From Tetrapyrgos nigripes (taxonomy: Eukaryota > Basidiomycota > Agaricomycetes > Agaricales > Campanellaceae), in the NCBI GenBank assembly GCA_013368315.1, contig JAACJM010000009.1, positions 496,001 through 560,000 of the forward strand: a DNA stretch of 64,000 nt. The letters are read 5' to 3'. The notes beneath the pieces were generated by a model, which was not told the DNA's origin, made no database searches, and saw only the letters and a program-made list of their open reading frames with translations. This document shows, piece by piece, positions 11,311-26,700 of the stretch; the first letter of the stretch is position 1, and each line of letters begins with the position of its first letter. Made by a program: the position numbers and the translations under genes.

Positions 11311-12579
11311 ATGTTGCGCTACCAACTATCAAAATTTGTCTCGCAGTTGCGGTGCATTTCGACTGCGCCAGCAAAGTCGCTTCAACGTTCTCTCAAACTT
11401 CCACCTTCATGTACTTCTCTACTCGATTCAGTCAAAAAGGCAAACAACGTCTTCCTGCCCAACGGACCCTTCGATCCAGCTTCAGAATCTCTTGCTTTTT
11501 GTAGAACAAGGTCAAAGGCAGTCACAGAAGATGAGCTCAAGTATGATAAGGAGAGACTTGTCCCATTTCGTCTACCAACTGGGAACGTGGTTGGACTCCT
11601 TCGACCGCAGGTTTTCGAGGCACTGGCGTCAGAGAAGGAGTTGGATTTGTCGAGAAATGGTGTCTCGTTCCAGAGTGGAATGGATTATGACGCTCGGACG
11701 AGGTATATGAACAACTTGGTTGGGAGATGGAAAGGGGAGGGTCTTTTTGCTGGCATTTTAAGAGGTGTGTGTGCAACCTTCATATATAAATGATCCAAGC
11801 TTCTCACAGACAGTGATTTTCAGGCTGGAGTGACGAACTGTTCCCTGTCTATGAAACCTGGAGTTCTACGAGCCAACTCGCATTTTCAATAGAGCGTGCA
11901 GCTCTACCGCTTTTTGGGTTCCCGAATTATGGGTGTCTGATGACGGGTACGTCTTTGCTCTGCTTGGTCTCTCCTCCAAGTATTGACGAGCTTTTTTTCG
12001 AAAAGGTTATTTTATTTGCTCCAAGACAAACGAGACCATGATCTGGGTACCTCGTCGTTCAAAAACTAAGAAGACGTGAGGTCTATCCATCCTTCTTTCA
12101 ACGCATTTTCTCTGACCTTCTTTTACAGATGGCCGAATAAACTGGACGTCACCGTTGGTGGAGGCCTTGGCACAGGCGAAACCCCTCTAAACACCATAAT
12201 CCGGGAATCAGTCGAAGAAGCTTCTTTCGACGAATCCTTCGTCTCTTCTTACATCAAATCAGCAGGCTTGCTGACGCTTCACAATCGCAATCCCGTAGGC
12301 TGGCTCCTTCCCGGCGTCTACTACCTGTTCGACCTACAGCTCCCGGGAAACAACTCCATCCAACCCAAAGTCGTCGTTCCTGCTTCTGAAGGCGGCGAGG
12401 TCGAATCGTTTGAATTGATGACCGCGCAAGAAGTGTTGGATAACATTGCCGCAGGAGAGTTTAAATCAAGCTCCGGGTTGGCGCTGGTGGACTTTTTGAT
12501 ACGGCATGGGCTGTTCACGAGTGCGACGGATGAGAATTATGTGGAGATTTGTATAGAGTTGGGGCAGAGGTTCTATTGA
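11311..12579 (+). CDS. Nudix hydrolase with DUF4743 N-domain (yeast YJR142W type)
   Basis: Exons 11311..11764, 11824..11946, 12006..12075 and 12129..12579 encode 365 residues with agreeing phases. The N-terminal domain is of the DUF4743 kind (FGFPNYGCLMTGY, then IWVPRRSKTKKTWPNKLD). The Nudix box follows as GGLGTGETPLNTIIRESVEE with the catalytic REXXEE; the usual glycine of the box is a serine (EEASF). Family members related to yeast YJR142W and plant NUDT20/24 remove phosphate from damaged thiamine diphosphate. The start chosen gives MLRYQLSKFVSQLRCISTAP, which looks like a mitochondrial targeting peptide; an in-frame start at 11248 is possible. It is upstream of the viperin-like genes, but nothing links them functionally. 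Confidence 0.9.
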
Positions 12580-13174
12580 TATGGGGTGGGTATGAACCTT
12601 GTTTCGTGGATTGGTCTGCTTTCGGTAAACACCACTCGGCCGTTTCTTGGTCGTATACAGCTTGAAAACCTCAATATACTGCAGTTTTTGACATCTGTCT
12701 ATTGCTCTCTCAGCCTCAGCCTGATTCTCTCGCCAGGCAGGAAGGAGAAATGCCGCTCGTCTGGGAAGAGATCAGAGTAGGTCGTCTATTACATACATTG
12801 AATTTCGAAAACGCATATCAATTTTTTGGAGACATAGATCCATCTAGAAACGTCCAGCTTTGGGATGTCTCAAGTAAGTTGACTTATTACTGGCCAACCC
12901 GAACTCACGAAACTATCGGCGATAGAACCTTCCCTATGGTCCAATGGACCCACTGTGACCAATACTTTTGTACAGCCTATCTGTCCTAAGGGTGATCTCT
13001 CCCACTCTAGCACCCTTCTTTCAATTTAAAAATGGCTGCATTCTTGTATCCTGCCTAAGCCTGGAATGGTACCGGTAGCACCCACATCTGGGAAGGGGCC
13101 CGTCCGCCGGAGGTATAAAGCCTGAGCAGATTTACTCGTCTCGTTAGTGCTTTACACTCCAAGCTTTTCAAATC
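12580..13174. other. Intergenic between Nudix gene and viperin copy 1
   Basis: A short open frame (about 12750-12989) shows no family resemblance and is probably chance. The 3' part is the viperin promoter. Confidence 0.5.
13114..13119 (+). promoter_or_regulatory. TATA box of viperin-like copy 1
   Basis: TATAAA lies about 60 bases upstream of the ATG at 13175, a usual basidiomycete distance. Confidence 0.6.
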
Positions 13175-14537
13175 ATGCTCAGCTTTTTGGGTCTTCCTTC
13201 TCTATCTTCCCTTCCATTCCTCAATATCGCTGTGGAGGAACCACAGAACACGCTCGTACCGCTCTCAGTCAATTATTTTCCTCATAGGTGAGTCCGATGT
13301 CGTCGCGCCTCCGTTCCAGCAATCACTGACGTAACCTCCTCCCAGAAAATGCAACTACAGTTGTGAATTTTGCTTTCATACCTCCAAGAACCTCAAAATT
13401 CTTGATCTCGACGTCGCCAAACACGGCCTCCGCCTCCTCGCAGATGCCGGAATGAAAAAACTCAACATCTCCGGTGGCGAACCATTCCTCCAACCCACCT
13501 TTATTGGAGAAATCTTCAAATTCTGCAAAAAAGAGCTCGACTTGGAATCGTGCAGCGTTGTAAACAACGGCAGCAAGGTCTCTGAGAAGTGGCTCGATGA
13601 GTACGGAAAGTATCTCGATGTGATGGCCATCAGCTGTGATAGTTTTGACGCCGATACCAACGTCAAGCAAGGGAGAGCGGAGAACGGGAAGGCAGGTCAT
13701 ATCGACCAGGTGTTCAAGGTGGCCGAATGGTGAGTGAAGTTATTTTTGAGCCTGCTTTCCCTCGCCGAAGAGTAGAGTACCTACATACTCTGACTCAGAC
13801 TCGGCGAGAGCAAGCAGGCTCACGGCCTGTTGCTGATATTGTCTTTTTAGGTGCCGCGCCCGAGGCATCAAGATAAAGATTAATACAGTAGTGACGATGT
13901 AAGTCGCTTCCCTCCCTGCTTCTTCATCGCCTGATGTCTCACAAAGCACACCTTCATCTTCATAGACACAACTGGGAAGAAGACATGATTGAACAAATCC
14001 GTGAACTGGCGCCGTTCCGATGGAAGGTGAGTTTTCGCTACTATGTCCATTTCAGTTACTACGAGAGGATTGGTGAACTCATATTCTTTCACCGTCTGAT
14101 ACACAGGTGTTCCAAGTTCTGCTGCTTAACGGCGAGAATACGGGCAAGGAAACCAACTCTCTTCGCGATGCCCGTCCTCTCGTCATTACGAACGAACAGT
14201 TTTAAGCGTTTGTTGACCGCCACAAGGAACTCGGTGATATCTTAGTTCCCGAATCCAACGAGGCCATGAGGGACTCGTACCTCAACCTCGACGAAGATAT
14301 GCGGTGAGTAGTAAACCTTCTTTGACTTGGGTGCTAGTGAAACTGAATCAGTCTTCGCGTACGTACTGCAGATTTCTAAACTGCCAAGACGGTGGTAAAA
14401 CCCCTGGGCGGTCGTTGCTCGAAGTAGGAGTGCAAGAAGCGATGAAGGATGCCGGATTCGATGAAGAGCAGTTCTTTGGTCGAGGTGGTGTTTTTGATTG
14501 GAAGAGAGACCCAGATCAAGGTAGTCTTGAGTGGTAA
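13175..14537 (+). pseudogene. Viperin (RSAD2)-like radical SAM gene, copy 1, with premature stop
   Basis: Exons 13175..13287, 13346..13729, 13851..13898, 13966..14026, 14107..14303 and 14372..14537 would encode 322 codons. A TAA at 14203-14205 interrupts codon 235. The radical SAM cluster motif is CNYSCEFC (CX3CX2C), followed by NISGGEP and AISCDSFD as in viperins. The part after the stop stays in frame and conserved: [22 protein letters not shown], and a C-terminal SLEW ending in the tryptophan viperins need for cluster-assembly factors. The intact copy has a glutamine codon at the stop position, so a C to T change is likely. All splice sites are intact and exons 2-4 have the same lengths (384, 48, 61) as copy 2. 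If expressed it would give a 234-residue product without the C-terminal region. Either a very recent pseudogene or a sequencing error. Confidence 0.85.
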
Positions 14538-15446
14538 TGGGTTTTGAAGGCAGTCAATTTCTATCTGTACAGTGTTCTACAACTAGCTTTTCCCGCAATA
14601 GGAGACAAGATGTTATTCATGTATTCTACGCGTTCATGTTTAACAAGTTTTGAATTTCCTTCTTTAGTGCCAGAGCCAGTCGCTGCTGCAAACAACTTGC
14701 AAACAACCTGTTGGTCCGTGCACGAAACCCCAGCTGGTACGTCCAACCTATATATCTTGCCTCTATCACATCCGAATGGTCCAATTTAACGGACAGAAAA
14801 ACGCGTCGACTATACTCTCCATTTCATCCTCTTGTCTCTGAAAAGTCAGATGATGATGTCTTACCTCTCCGGACGCGTTTTCGACGTGTTTCATACGTGT
14901 TATCCATCGATAAGGCCACCAAGACGACAAGCACACGTACTACTGGGCAGAATTGAAGAGCACTTTCGGATCGCTACGGCGGTGGGTACATAATTCAGAC
15001 GGACACGCGTGGTGCAGTCTAGCGCTAGAGAACTCCAGGAACGCCTTCGCTCATAGGGGACCACAAACTCATGTTGCAGAATTTGGTCTTTCTACACCCA
15101 AATTCGTCAAGCACAAGGCCTCCCCAACTGGACCAAGCCTGGAGACTGCCAGAAAGCGCTGTTTAGCGCGACTGATATATCTTATTTCCAATTGGTTCCT
15201 TACAGGCTGTACTTAGTGCCGGTTTACCCTATCCTATCCTTAGCGAGGACAAATAATCCAACACAGGTTCTTTGTTTGAGACAAGAGAGGGCATGAGTCA
15301 ATGCTTCTCCAGATTCTCGTATAAATAATCAAATCTTCGTGTCGTTCAAATTCCTCAGTTCCTTACGCCCCAACCAGCCCCGACGCATTTCAGTTGCTCC
15401 CATTTTCAGCCCTTTGATTGACCAGACGCTTTGGCATCTTTCTAAA
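14538..15446. other. Intergenic between viperin copies
   Basis: No viperin fragment or other recognisable gene is seen. Several open frames up to about 87 codons look random. The promoter of copy 2 is at the end. Confidence 0.5.
15320..15326 (+). promoter_or_regulatory. TATA box of viperin-like copy 2
   Basis: TATAAAT lies 127 bases upstream of the ATG at 15447, leaving a leader of about 95 bases. Different spacing from copy 1, so the two promoters have diverged. Confidence 0.55.
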
Positions 15447-16786
15447 ATGTCTGCCATCGTCTCTAACATCATCTCTGCTCTCCCCAAGCTGCCCATTCTT
15501 CCCTTCAGTCGACCCGAAGAACCCGAATCCAACAAAGAACGACTCGTACCTGTTTCCGTCAACTATTTTCCTCATAGGTGCGTCTTCCAGCGTTCTGTGC
15601 CTTGTTACCCTAGCTGACCACCCAAAAACCCTAGGCAATGTAATTATCACTGCGATTTTTGCTTTCATACCACCAAGAATATGAAAATCCTGCCCCTTGA
15701 CGACGCCAAACACGCTCTCCGACTTCTTGCCCATGCGGGTATGAAGAAACTCAACATCTCTGGTGGAGAGCCATTCCTTCAGCCTGTCTTCATTGGGGAG
15801 ATTTTCAAGTTCTGTAAAGAGGAATTGAATCTGGAATCTTGCAGCATCGTTAACAATGGCAGTAAAGTGACCGAGAAGTGGCTGAATGAGTATGGGCAGT
15901 ATCTCGACGTTATGGCGATTTCTTGCGATAGCTTTGACCCTGATACCAATATCAAGCAAGGGAGGACGGAGAATGGGAAGCCAGGGCATATTGACCAGGT
16001 GTTCAGGGTGGTTGACTGGTGAGTTTTTCGTAATTCTGGATTTATCTGTTCTGAAGTATTGTTGATCCTCCATCTAGGTGCCGCGAACGTGGTATCAAGG
16101 TCAAGATTAATACGGTGGTCACGATGTGCGTCCTTCCTTGGAGCTTCTCACTGCTTAGTTCTAATGTCTCCATCGTCTGTCGCCTATAGACATAACTGGG
16201 ATGAAGATATGGTCGACTCTATTCGGCAGCTCAATCCATTCCGTTGGAAAGTGAGTAAAAACTTGAGTCCTTTGTTTAAGCAATCCTTGTTAAACGTTTC
16301 TTTTTCGTGACTTTTCCAGGTCTTCCAATGCCTCCTGCTAGACTCCGAAAATACAGGCGCCGAGACGGGGTCTCTTCGTGACGCTCGTCATCTCGTCATC
16401 CGCGAAGAGCAATTCCAAGAGTTCCTGGATCATCACAAGGAATTGGAATGTCTCGTCCCAGAGTCGAACACGGCGATGAAGGATTCCTACTTGTTGCTTG
16501 ATGAAGACATGTGGTGAGTTTTGTTGTATTTCGTTTGTGTTTCTTCTTCTCTCGATTCGCGGCGTCCTCCTGTATCTCTTGCTGACTCTTACTGATTGGT
16601 TTTTCTGCCGATAGTTTCTTGAATTGCCAAGACGGCAACAAACGCTCCGGGCGATCTATCCTTGACGTTGGCGTCGAAGAGGCTTTGAAGGATGCCGGTT
16701 TCGATGAGGAACAATTCTTTGACAGGATGGGCGTTTTTGATTGGACGAGGGATACCAAGGAGCAGCCGGACTCGCCGGATTGGTGA
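15447..16786 (+). CDS. Viperin (RSAD2)-like radical SAM enzyme, intact copy 2
   Basis: Exons 15447..15577, 15635..16018, 16078..16125, 16190..16250, 16320..16513 and 16615..16786 encode 329 residues; every phase fits. The radical SAM cysteines are C46, C50 and C53 (CNYHCDFC), and the SAM-binding NISGGEP is at 84-90. Viperin-specific blocks follow: SIVNNGS, AISCDSFD, NPFRWKVFQCLL, CLVPESN, MKDSYLLLDEDM, FLNCQDG, ILDVGVEEAL, and a C-terminal PDW. Viperins convert CTP or other NTPs to 3'-deoxy-3',4'-didehydro-NTPs that terminate viral RNA synthesis. The N-terminus (AIVSNIISALPKLPILPF) is hydrophobic/amphipathic and could bind membranes as in animal viperin, though only about 30 residues long. 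Nucleotide preference cannot be told from sequence alone. Tandem with a broken paralogue about 900 bases upstream. Confidence 0.93.
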
Positions 16787-17307
16787 AGGCCTAGGGTGGA
16801 TAAGTAAAGCGGAGACTGGGCTGACTGTGTTGGGGATGGGTAGCGCATTATAACGGACTGATCAAATTTGTACTATATATCTGGCATTCATCTTGTGTAT
16901 TTCATGAATCTGTTGTACTTACTACTTGTACTATTGAAGGCTTTGTTTACTTCGGAGTTTTTGCTTGTGGTTGAAGGCTCGGTCCCGGGTCAGTTACTAA
17001 ATGCGGTAACTTAAACATGCCACCCACAAACTCAGAGTTTGACGCCCGACGCGTTCTTTTGTTCCTTTGTTCCATACCTCCATCTTAAAGCCTCTCATCC
17101 ACGCGTTTTGCAAGCTCAGATCGATAACCTAACCAGGAACTCCTCATAATCTTTGATTTACCTCGCGATTTGCTTCTGGGTTGACTAGGACTCTAAGTCG
17201 CCTTACTAGTTACTAGTAGTGGTGCGTTCCATTGCCGATTTCTTTCAGAATGCTGAAGATTTACCTGATTCTGCTCCTTGTCCTATATGCTATGTTTCTG
17301 TATAGAT
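16787..17307. other. Intergenic, 3' end of viperin and promoter region
   Basis: No gene recognised. The start of the next gene at 17308 lies directly after a short AT-rich leader. Confidence 0.5.
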
Positions 17308-19617
17308 ATGTCTGCACCAATGAAACCTCAAATCCAACATGCATACACCTTTCCTCCCTTTCCGAAAGCGCCAGAAGGCGTTACCATCACACCTTACACC
17401 GAGTTCAAAGAATATGGTATACAAGCCTACGCTTCTGTTGATGGCGGGGAAGTAGACGGGATTGGGATTCCCACTATCGAGCTGTCAAAGAAACACGACA
17501 CAGACGAAGGCAAGACCGAGGCTCGTCCCAGAAAGAGTCGAGTGGCCATTCAGCCAGAGGTCGTCGTCAATCCTGATGGTACTAAAGGGAAGAAGTATCC
17601 AGAGTGGTATAACGCTTGGCAAGAGACGGAGGATTCGAGAAGGGGTAACTATAACGAGTCAGTCCTTCTTTGTTCAACCTAACTCAGCTGACGGATGACT
17701 TTGCGTAGTATGGAGAATAGGACGGATCGCATCTACTCAGCGACTAGAGACTTCCTTAAGGGACGCCCTTGGCCTCCTATAGCGAGCGGAGTTCGTGCCC
17801 AATTTGATCAAGTGCGTGCTTATTTTTTTTTCTCTAACTTTGGCTATTCTGACCTCGAGAGAGGACAGATCCAACTCTTCATTGGAACCATCGCCAGCAC
17901 GCCAATCTGGCAGAAAATAAACAAAGAGAAGCAAGATGATATGGATGATGGCGACGATATCGACGATGAAGATGACGAATTTCCCTCGAAACCGACTAAT
18001 CTGCGGGTTCAGAACCAGGAAGATGAACACTCTCGGCCCAGAAACTCTTTCAAACGTCTACGTCCTCGTCCACCATACTCTACCTATGGAAAGACACCCG
18101 TACCAGTAGAGACGGACGAGGAAATCCGAGAGCTTCTTGTGGAGGCTAGAAACGAGAAGGAAGACAAGCTAATAGAGTTTCTGAATGACCCCGCGAGAGG
18201 CGTTCAGATCTATCTGTCGAGCTACATGAAGAAACAAGGGCTTCATTTGTAAGAGCGATGTTATGTTTTTCTCATTGGCATGCTAATCTTATGCACGAAA
18301 CACAGTTCCCAACACAACCTTACCATTCTCCCCAGGCTCTGGCGGTTTTATATCAACTACTTGCTGCGTAACCGGGTACTCCCAGAGCCAGAGCACGAGA
18401 CCGGTCTCCGTCGGGCGCTTCAGTACGTCGAGCTCGCAGCCGAAGAGCTCCCCAGGACCTTGGAAATGGCTAAAACTCTTCCAGACGGTCTCTGCGACGC
18501 CTTCCAGGAGTGCTTCGAACTCAAGACCCAGGAACATAAACTATTGGCAGAGGAAATCAACGGGATGCAGGATGATAACGTCGATATTGCCTCTGAACAA
18601 CCCGAGGAACCGAAACAATTCGATTTGGAGATGAAAAACGATGATATCGAGACAGCAGAGGCGATGGAAGCTGCGTTCAACGAATCTCTCGAGTCGGGGA
18701 ATATTCGATTTGTGAGCTCTGATGTTGGTCTGGGTTCTGTACCGGCTTCCAGCGGTGCCACTGTTACCGAGGTGATAGATGAAGATGTGGATAGTGTCAA
18801 GGCTGAGGATGCGACGTCTGCAAACTCCACCCAGGCTACTTCTGCCACTCTTGCGCAGAACGATTCCGGTTCTGGAGGCTGGGGTAGCGTCCAGGATAGT
18901 GACAATTCATGGGGTAATGGCTGGGATACCGCCGATAACGCTGGGACTGATGCCCAAGACAACCCTTGGCTCAATTGGTCGATGCCTGCACCTGATACAT
19001 TGATGAAATGGCTTGGTCCAACCCTCTTCCCTCTCACTCATACCTCCGGTATACTGGAATGGTCCGTTCGACGTATCAAGTCTGTGACCCCTCCTCCTCC
19101 TGCGTCAAATTCGAGAAAGTGCCCTGTTTTGACTGACGATGAGGAACCCGATGGTGAAGCCGTGGAGGCGGAACTGGAGACACACTTCAGCAAGGTGGTG
19201 ATGTCCCCATGGCTTGATTGGGACAAGCCCGACGAAGGCGAACCTGATCATCATCTGCCTTGTATTCACAAGTTCTCAAGGGGAAAGGTTGTCGTTACAG
19301 AAGGCGCTGTTCTGTTTGAGGGGAGGAATACAGAGGACGTGGTCAGTGTTGAGGATGTTGAGAAAGTTGAAGCCGAGCAGAGAGAAAAGGGTGGATTGAA
19401 GCCGCATGATCCACTGAAAGATGAAATTACAATCTTTTTGGAGCGTCAGTCGGCGGAGAAGTTGAAAGTTGGGATGGGCATTGGAGGTTTGTGGGTGCAG
19501 ATTGCGAGGAAGGTTGATTTGGAGCTGAACGGTGTGGAGAAGAAGACGTCCTCAAAAGAGCCTTATTGGTTCCTTGAGAGGACCCATAGCACTCTCACCA
19601 GTTACCATGTCGTCTGA
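17308..19617 (+). CDS. Large acidic protein of unknown function
   Basis: Exons 17308..17657, 17709..17811, 17869..18248 and 18306..19617 encode 714 residues; phases are consistent. I do not recognise the family. Visible features are KYPEWYNAWQETEDSRRGNY (near residues 95-115), ENRTDRIYSATRDFLKGRPW, an acidic run DDMDDGDDIDDEDDE (near residue 180), and a helical block RRALQYVELAAEELPRTLEM. A low-complexity Gly/Ser/Trp/Asp part (GGWGSVQDSDNSWGNGWD) follows, then a conserved-looking C-terminal end (HKFSRGKVVVTEGAVLFEG). No signal peptide, membrane helix or catalytic motif is seen. Codon use and intron style match the neighbours, so it is probably a real housekeeping-type gene, perhaps conserved among Agaricomycetes. 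Confidence 0.8.
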
Positions 19618-20251
19618 GACAGTGGTTGGTTGGTGGTTGGGTTCTTGGTTTGTTTGCTTTTCGATCCCTTTCAATATTTTCAACAAATTTTTTGCATCTC
19701 TCCTCATCCGTAAAACATTGTATCTCCGACCTTGCGTTACTTTATGTTTTCTAACCGTGTACATGGGTCATCACCTGTCTAGCTGCTAACGATTTAACTT
19801 ATAACTGTACATCTACCGCGTTCTTGCATTCGTGCACTCATTTAGCCCGAATCTCGATGATGTCACGCGTCTTGGCGCGTCTCTTTGAAGCTTCAAGTAA
19901 GACTTTTCGTCAGAGCAATACGTTAGCTGGACATACTGCAGCTAAGTATTGCGAAGTTTGCAACAATCGGACAGCCTAGAGGAGGTTCTTATTGCAAGCG
20001 CTCACAGGAGGCTGTGCAGCCTCGGCTCCATCTCAAAAAAGGAGAAATCCCTCTTTCCTTTGAGTTTACTCTCTCTCAATCTCTTTGGTAGAAGCAAGAA
20101 ATACAGAGCATACCAATCCATAGAAATCAGAGGACCTACAGGCGTTGAGGAAAATGAGAAGGTCGAGGACAAAATCTCCACGTGCTGGTATCGACCTCGA
20201 GTCAAAACACAAGCGGCCCCGTTGTCGGTCATTTCTTAGACTCTTACCACC
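19618..20251. other. Intergenic, nothing recognised
   Basis: Terminator region of the preceding gene and promoter of the cullin gene. No gene or repeat seen. Confidence 0.5.
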
Positions 20252-23008
<2,757 letters not shown>

Positions 23009-23748
23009 AGGTCGAAGTCGAGGTCATTATTCTATTGCCAGAGTGCTTTCTACCGCCCTTCCTTCCTTTGTCTTGCCCCTTTGCAATGCTTTCAGTGTCA
23101 CGATTAGCATATCTCTTATTACTTTACATCCTGTCCTTTCTATTTTCTGATTCCGGATACATATATTGGCACGCTTCACATATACACAATAATTGTACAA
23201 TACCATAATAGCCTTGTATACCTATCGGAGAAAGTGAGATGCGAGGTCGTCCCTGAAAATTTTTGACACGCCTCAATATCTCCTCTGTCCAACCTGAACC
23301 AACGCAAGCATTATCGTCCGGCAAACTTGTTTTCCTACTACGACGCTGTGTCCCTTGGTGTAAGTTCATCAATGTCTCATCTTTGATTCATTCTCAGGTG
23401 TAATGACTAGTTCAAATACGGCCTCGAGGCTATGTTTAGGTCTTACGGCCCCAGATTCCGAATAGCGCTTCATAGATGATCTATGTGGCTTCCTGCGAAT
23501 CTGATAGACGGTCACGTACAAAAACAGGAGGTCAGAACAGCCTTCAAGCTCTCTGCTCTCCACAACGGCCTCTTATCCTCAAACATTGAACGGCCCTTTC
23601 CCTTGCCACTGTCTCAGAATAGTCTAGTGTGACCTCCATTGGAGACAGAGGTGGTGCGAACTGTCGACTGGGTGCCTTGTGCCTAAGAGGTAGGTTTTCG
23701 ACAGACTACATACCGCAGGCGTAGGAGGGCTTGCCATCCCTGCCTGTC
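23009..23748. other. Intergenic, nothing recognised
   Basis: No reading frame with family resemblance, no repeat and no RNA gene seen. Confidence 0.5.
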
Positions 23749-26700
23749 ATGTCGAGTGTCTGGACAGCCTACGTCACTACTTGGGATCTTCTCCAAAGCG
23801 CTGAAGTTGTTGCGTATTTCGACGCAGTCGAGGCAGAGTTTGGCGAGTCTACTAGGGATGGGAAGGATTGGCATCTTCGGCAATGGTTTTTTGACGCGGT
23901 TGATTGGTGGTGGAATCGTCAGTGCGTTATCATCCGCTTTACCTTTCTTGTTGTTCAGAAGCGCTAAAGTTTGAGCATTTGTCTAGAATCGAGACCCACG
24001 ACTTCATCAATTGGATGTCCTTCACCTCGCTTGCCTCCAGTCCTGCCCTGTTTCAAGGCCTCTCGGTTCTTCTTGAAATGAACTCTGAGCGCGTCGTTGT
24101 GTCCACTTCTGATGACGACCGGGCTGTGGAATATGCGATACTCTTGTCCTATTCATCTGAAGAGGAGTCCGGTCCTCAAGCTCAAATCATACCCATCTCC
24201 TCGTTCGCGAAGAATGCCGCGTGTGTGATACGAGATACGCGTGTCGTTCGCGATATCCTTGGGACTTCAGAACCCATGTCTTACCTTCTGGACATTGATG
24301 CTTTCTGGGCACCGGGTTTGATGGAGCTTTTACAATTTGTATGTCTGGTTGACTTTTTGTTTCAGAACATAGACTGATGCTGTCACTTCTGGCAGGAATT
24401 GGACAATCTGACTCCGAGAGACGTCTACCGAAGAAAATGCTTGAAGTGTATTCGAGGGCTCGAGAAGAAGTATCATGTCCTTCCGCCATCATTGTTTCTG
24501 AAGAACATTGTGCGTGATGGATATGACGCGCTTGGTGGGGGTGGGTTTGCCGTACGTCCTGCTTCTGTGTCCGATTACTGCAATGGCTGACTCGCCTCTT
24601 GGTTACAGGATATCTGGAAAGGCCAGCTATCTGGTCAGATCGTCGGCATCAAAGTTCCCCGCATGTTTACGGCGAGCGATCAGGAGACCAAGGAGAAAGT
24701 TGCTTTCGTGAGTCATTCATGCAGTCTGTCTGTTACCCTTTCATTGACAAGCTACCGAATAATCTTGCTCTTATGTAGGCTTTCCGCCATGAAGCATTAC
24801 TATGGCGACAGTTAAACCATCCGAATGTCCTCCCCTTTCTTGGGGTCAATGTCAACCTTTTTAACCCCACCAGGCTGTGCCTCATATCGCCCTGGATGGA
24901 AAACGGAAACATCATCCAATACCTGATGAATCATCCTGATCATGATTTGCTTGATTCGGTATGTCTCATCCACAGATGGCAATGAGTGTGATGTATCTGA
25001 CTATGTAATATGCGCATAGATATCGGACATAGCTGCTGGAATGGATTATCTGCACAATTCAAACCCCCCAATTGTCCATGGAGATATTCGTGGGGTGTGT
25101 ACATTGGTCTTTGTAGCGGGTTAGAGTAAAGGCTAACTTGAACGGGATCTATTACAGGCCAATATACTCGTAACCCCAGACTTCAGGTGCTGTCTTGCCG
25201 ATTTTGGACTGTCACTTGCCACGGGAGTGTCGCAGATAGTTACCTCTACGTCGGATGGTTTGAAGGGGTGTATACGATGGCTTTCACCAGAATGTATCAC
25301 CCCAAATAGATATCCCGTCCCGGACAAAGAGAAGGACAAGCTGAGAAAGTGTAGGGATGTTTACGCATTTGCTTGTACAATTACCGAGGTGAGTGGCTTT
25401 TGCTTTTCGCTGCACATCTAGTGCTGACTAAAATAATGTCTATTTTCCAGATCATAACTCTTAAACCACCATTCCAAAACCGCCCTATCGACGCTGCAGT
25501 GATATTTGATGTCATTCGTGGGATACGACCCGAGAGGCCCTCAGGTCCAGATGTATGGTGTCCAGACAACATCTGGGATCTCATCGAATGCTGTTGGGCT
25601 CAAAATCCGTACAAACGGCCAAATGCTCATGAAGTGAAGAAATTCTTAGACTTTTTGAAGAGGGAGAAGGGTCAGGATTCGGAGAGAAAGGTGGGATTGA
25701 AGGAATGGTATCTGTATTCGTATTCGCAGAGTGAAGAAAGTTTGGGTCTGGGCGTTTTGGGGTTGGGGTTGGACAGGGTTGGGATTGAGTTTGATGATGA
25801 GGATAGGAAGTCTACTTGGACGGTGCTGGATGATGGAGGGAGTGTGATGTTGTCTGGGGATGAGGTTATGCCAAGGTGTAGCACCGGTGATGCTAGCAGG
25901 AACAAACCAATCCTGAATGGGGAGAAACCTGGACGCGATCAACCGGTTTCGCATACACCTCAGAGGCTTTTGGAAGACATGTCTATGCCCCCAGAAATGG
26001 ACGATACCTTCGATGGACCGGACGCCGCAGAAATAGTCAAGAACCTAGAAAGCCGGGTCCAGGACTGGGGAGAGTATTCCATCGGCGCGTTCGGCTCGCT
26101 TCTCCTGAATGGTCTCTTTGGCCTCACAGGGCGAGGATCCAAGCAGTATGAAGTGTTCTTGTTTGAAAGGATCTTGCTGTGCTTGGAGGAATCCCGGAAC
26201 GATATCGTCCACAGATATTCCTTCAACGAACCACCAGCCTATTCCCAGTCTCATGAACATGCCCTGACGCTCGAAACGGCTATATTTCTGGTCAATGTGG
26301 TCTCCGTTGATGTCCAAGACGTCTTCTTGTCCATAGCCTTTGAGGAACACGATCATCCAGGGTATCTTGATTTGCATTGCCCAGATGGTACCCAACGGGA
26401 GCATTGGCGGTCCACCATCTCAGGCTTAATTGGGGGTGACCCTTTCACCAGGTTCATTCGTGATGCATTGTTTGATGCAGTCTCAGGGCCAGACGATGAA
26501 GGTTCATCTGACGGCGAGGAGGAGGTAGAAAGAAGTCCAATTTGTGAAGTGGGTATGAATTCGGACGATGGGCCTCCAGAGGAGATCGCAGCTTTCAGGA
26601 AGTGGTCCCATTGCTACAGCAGAGACATCGTTCAGCTTGGTGCCTACGATTTGTACCTGGACGATAATGCCCATGGAGGCCGACTCTCGCCTTCCTTCGT

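Noticed and set aside
12750..12989. Open frame between the Nudix and viperin genes
   Set aside because: No recognisable motif, and it lies in the 3' flank of one gene and promoter side of the next.
11311..16786. Nudix hydrolase and viperin genes as one nucleotide-defence operon
   Set aside because: The Nudix protein is of the DUF4743/thiamine-diphosphate type with a likely mitochondrial signal, the genes have separate promoters about 600 bases apart, and fungi rarely use operons. Adjacency alone is weak evidence.
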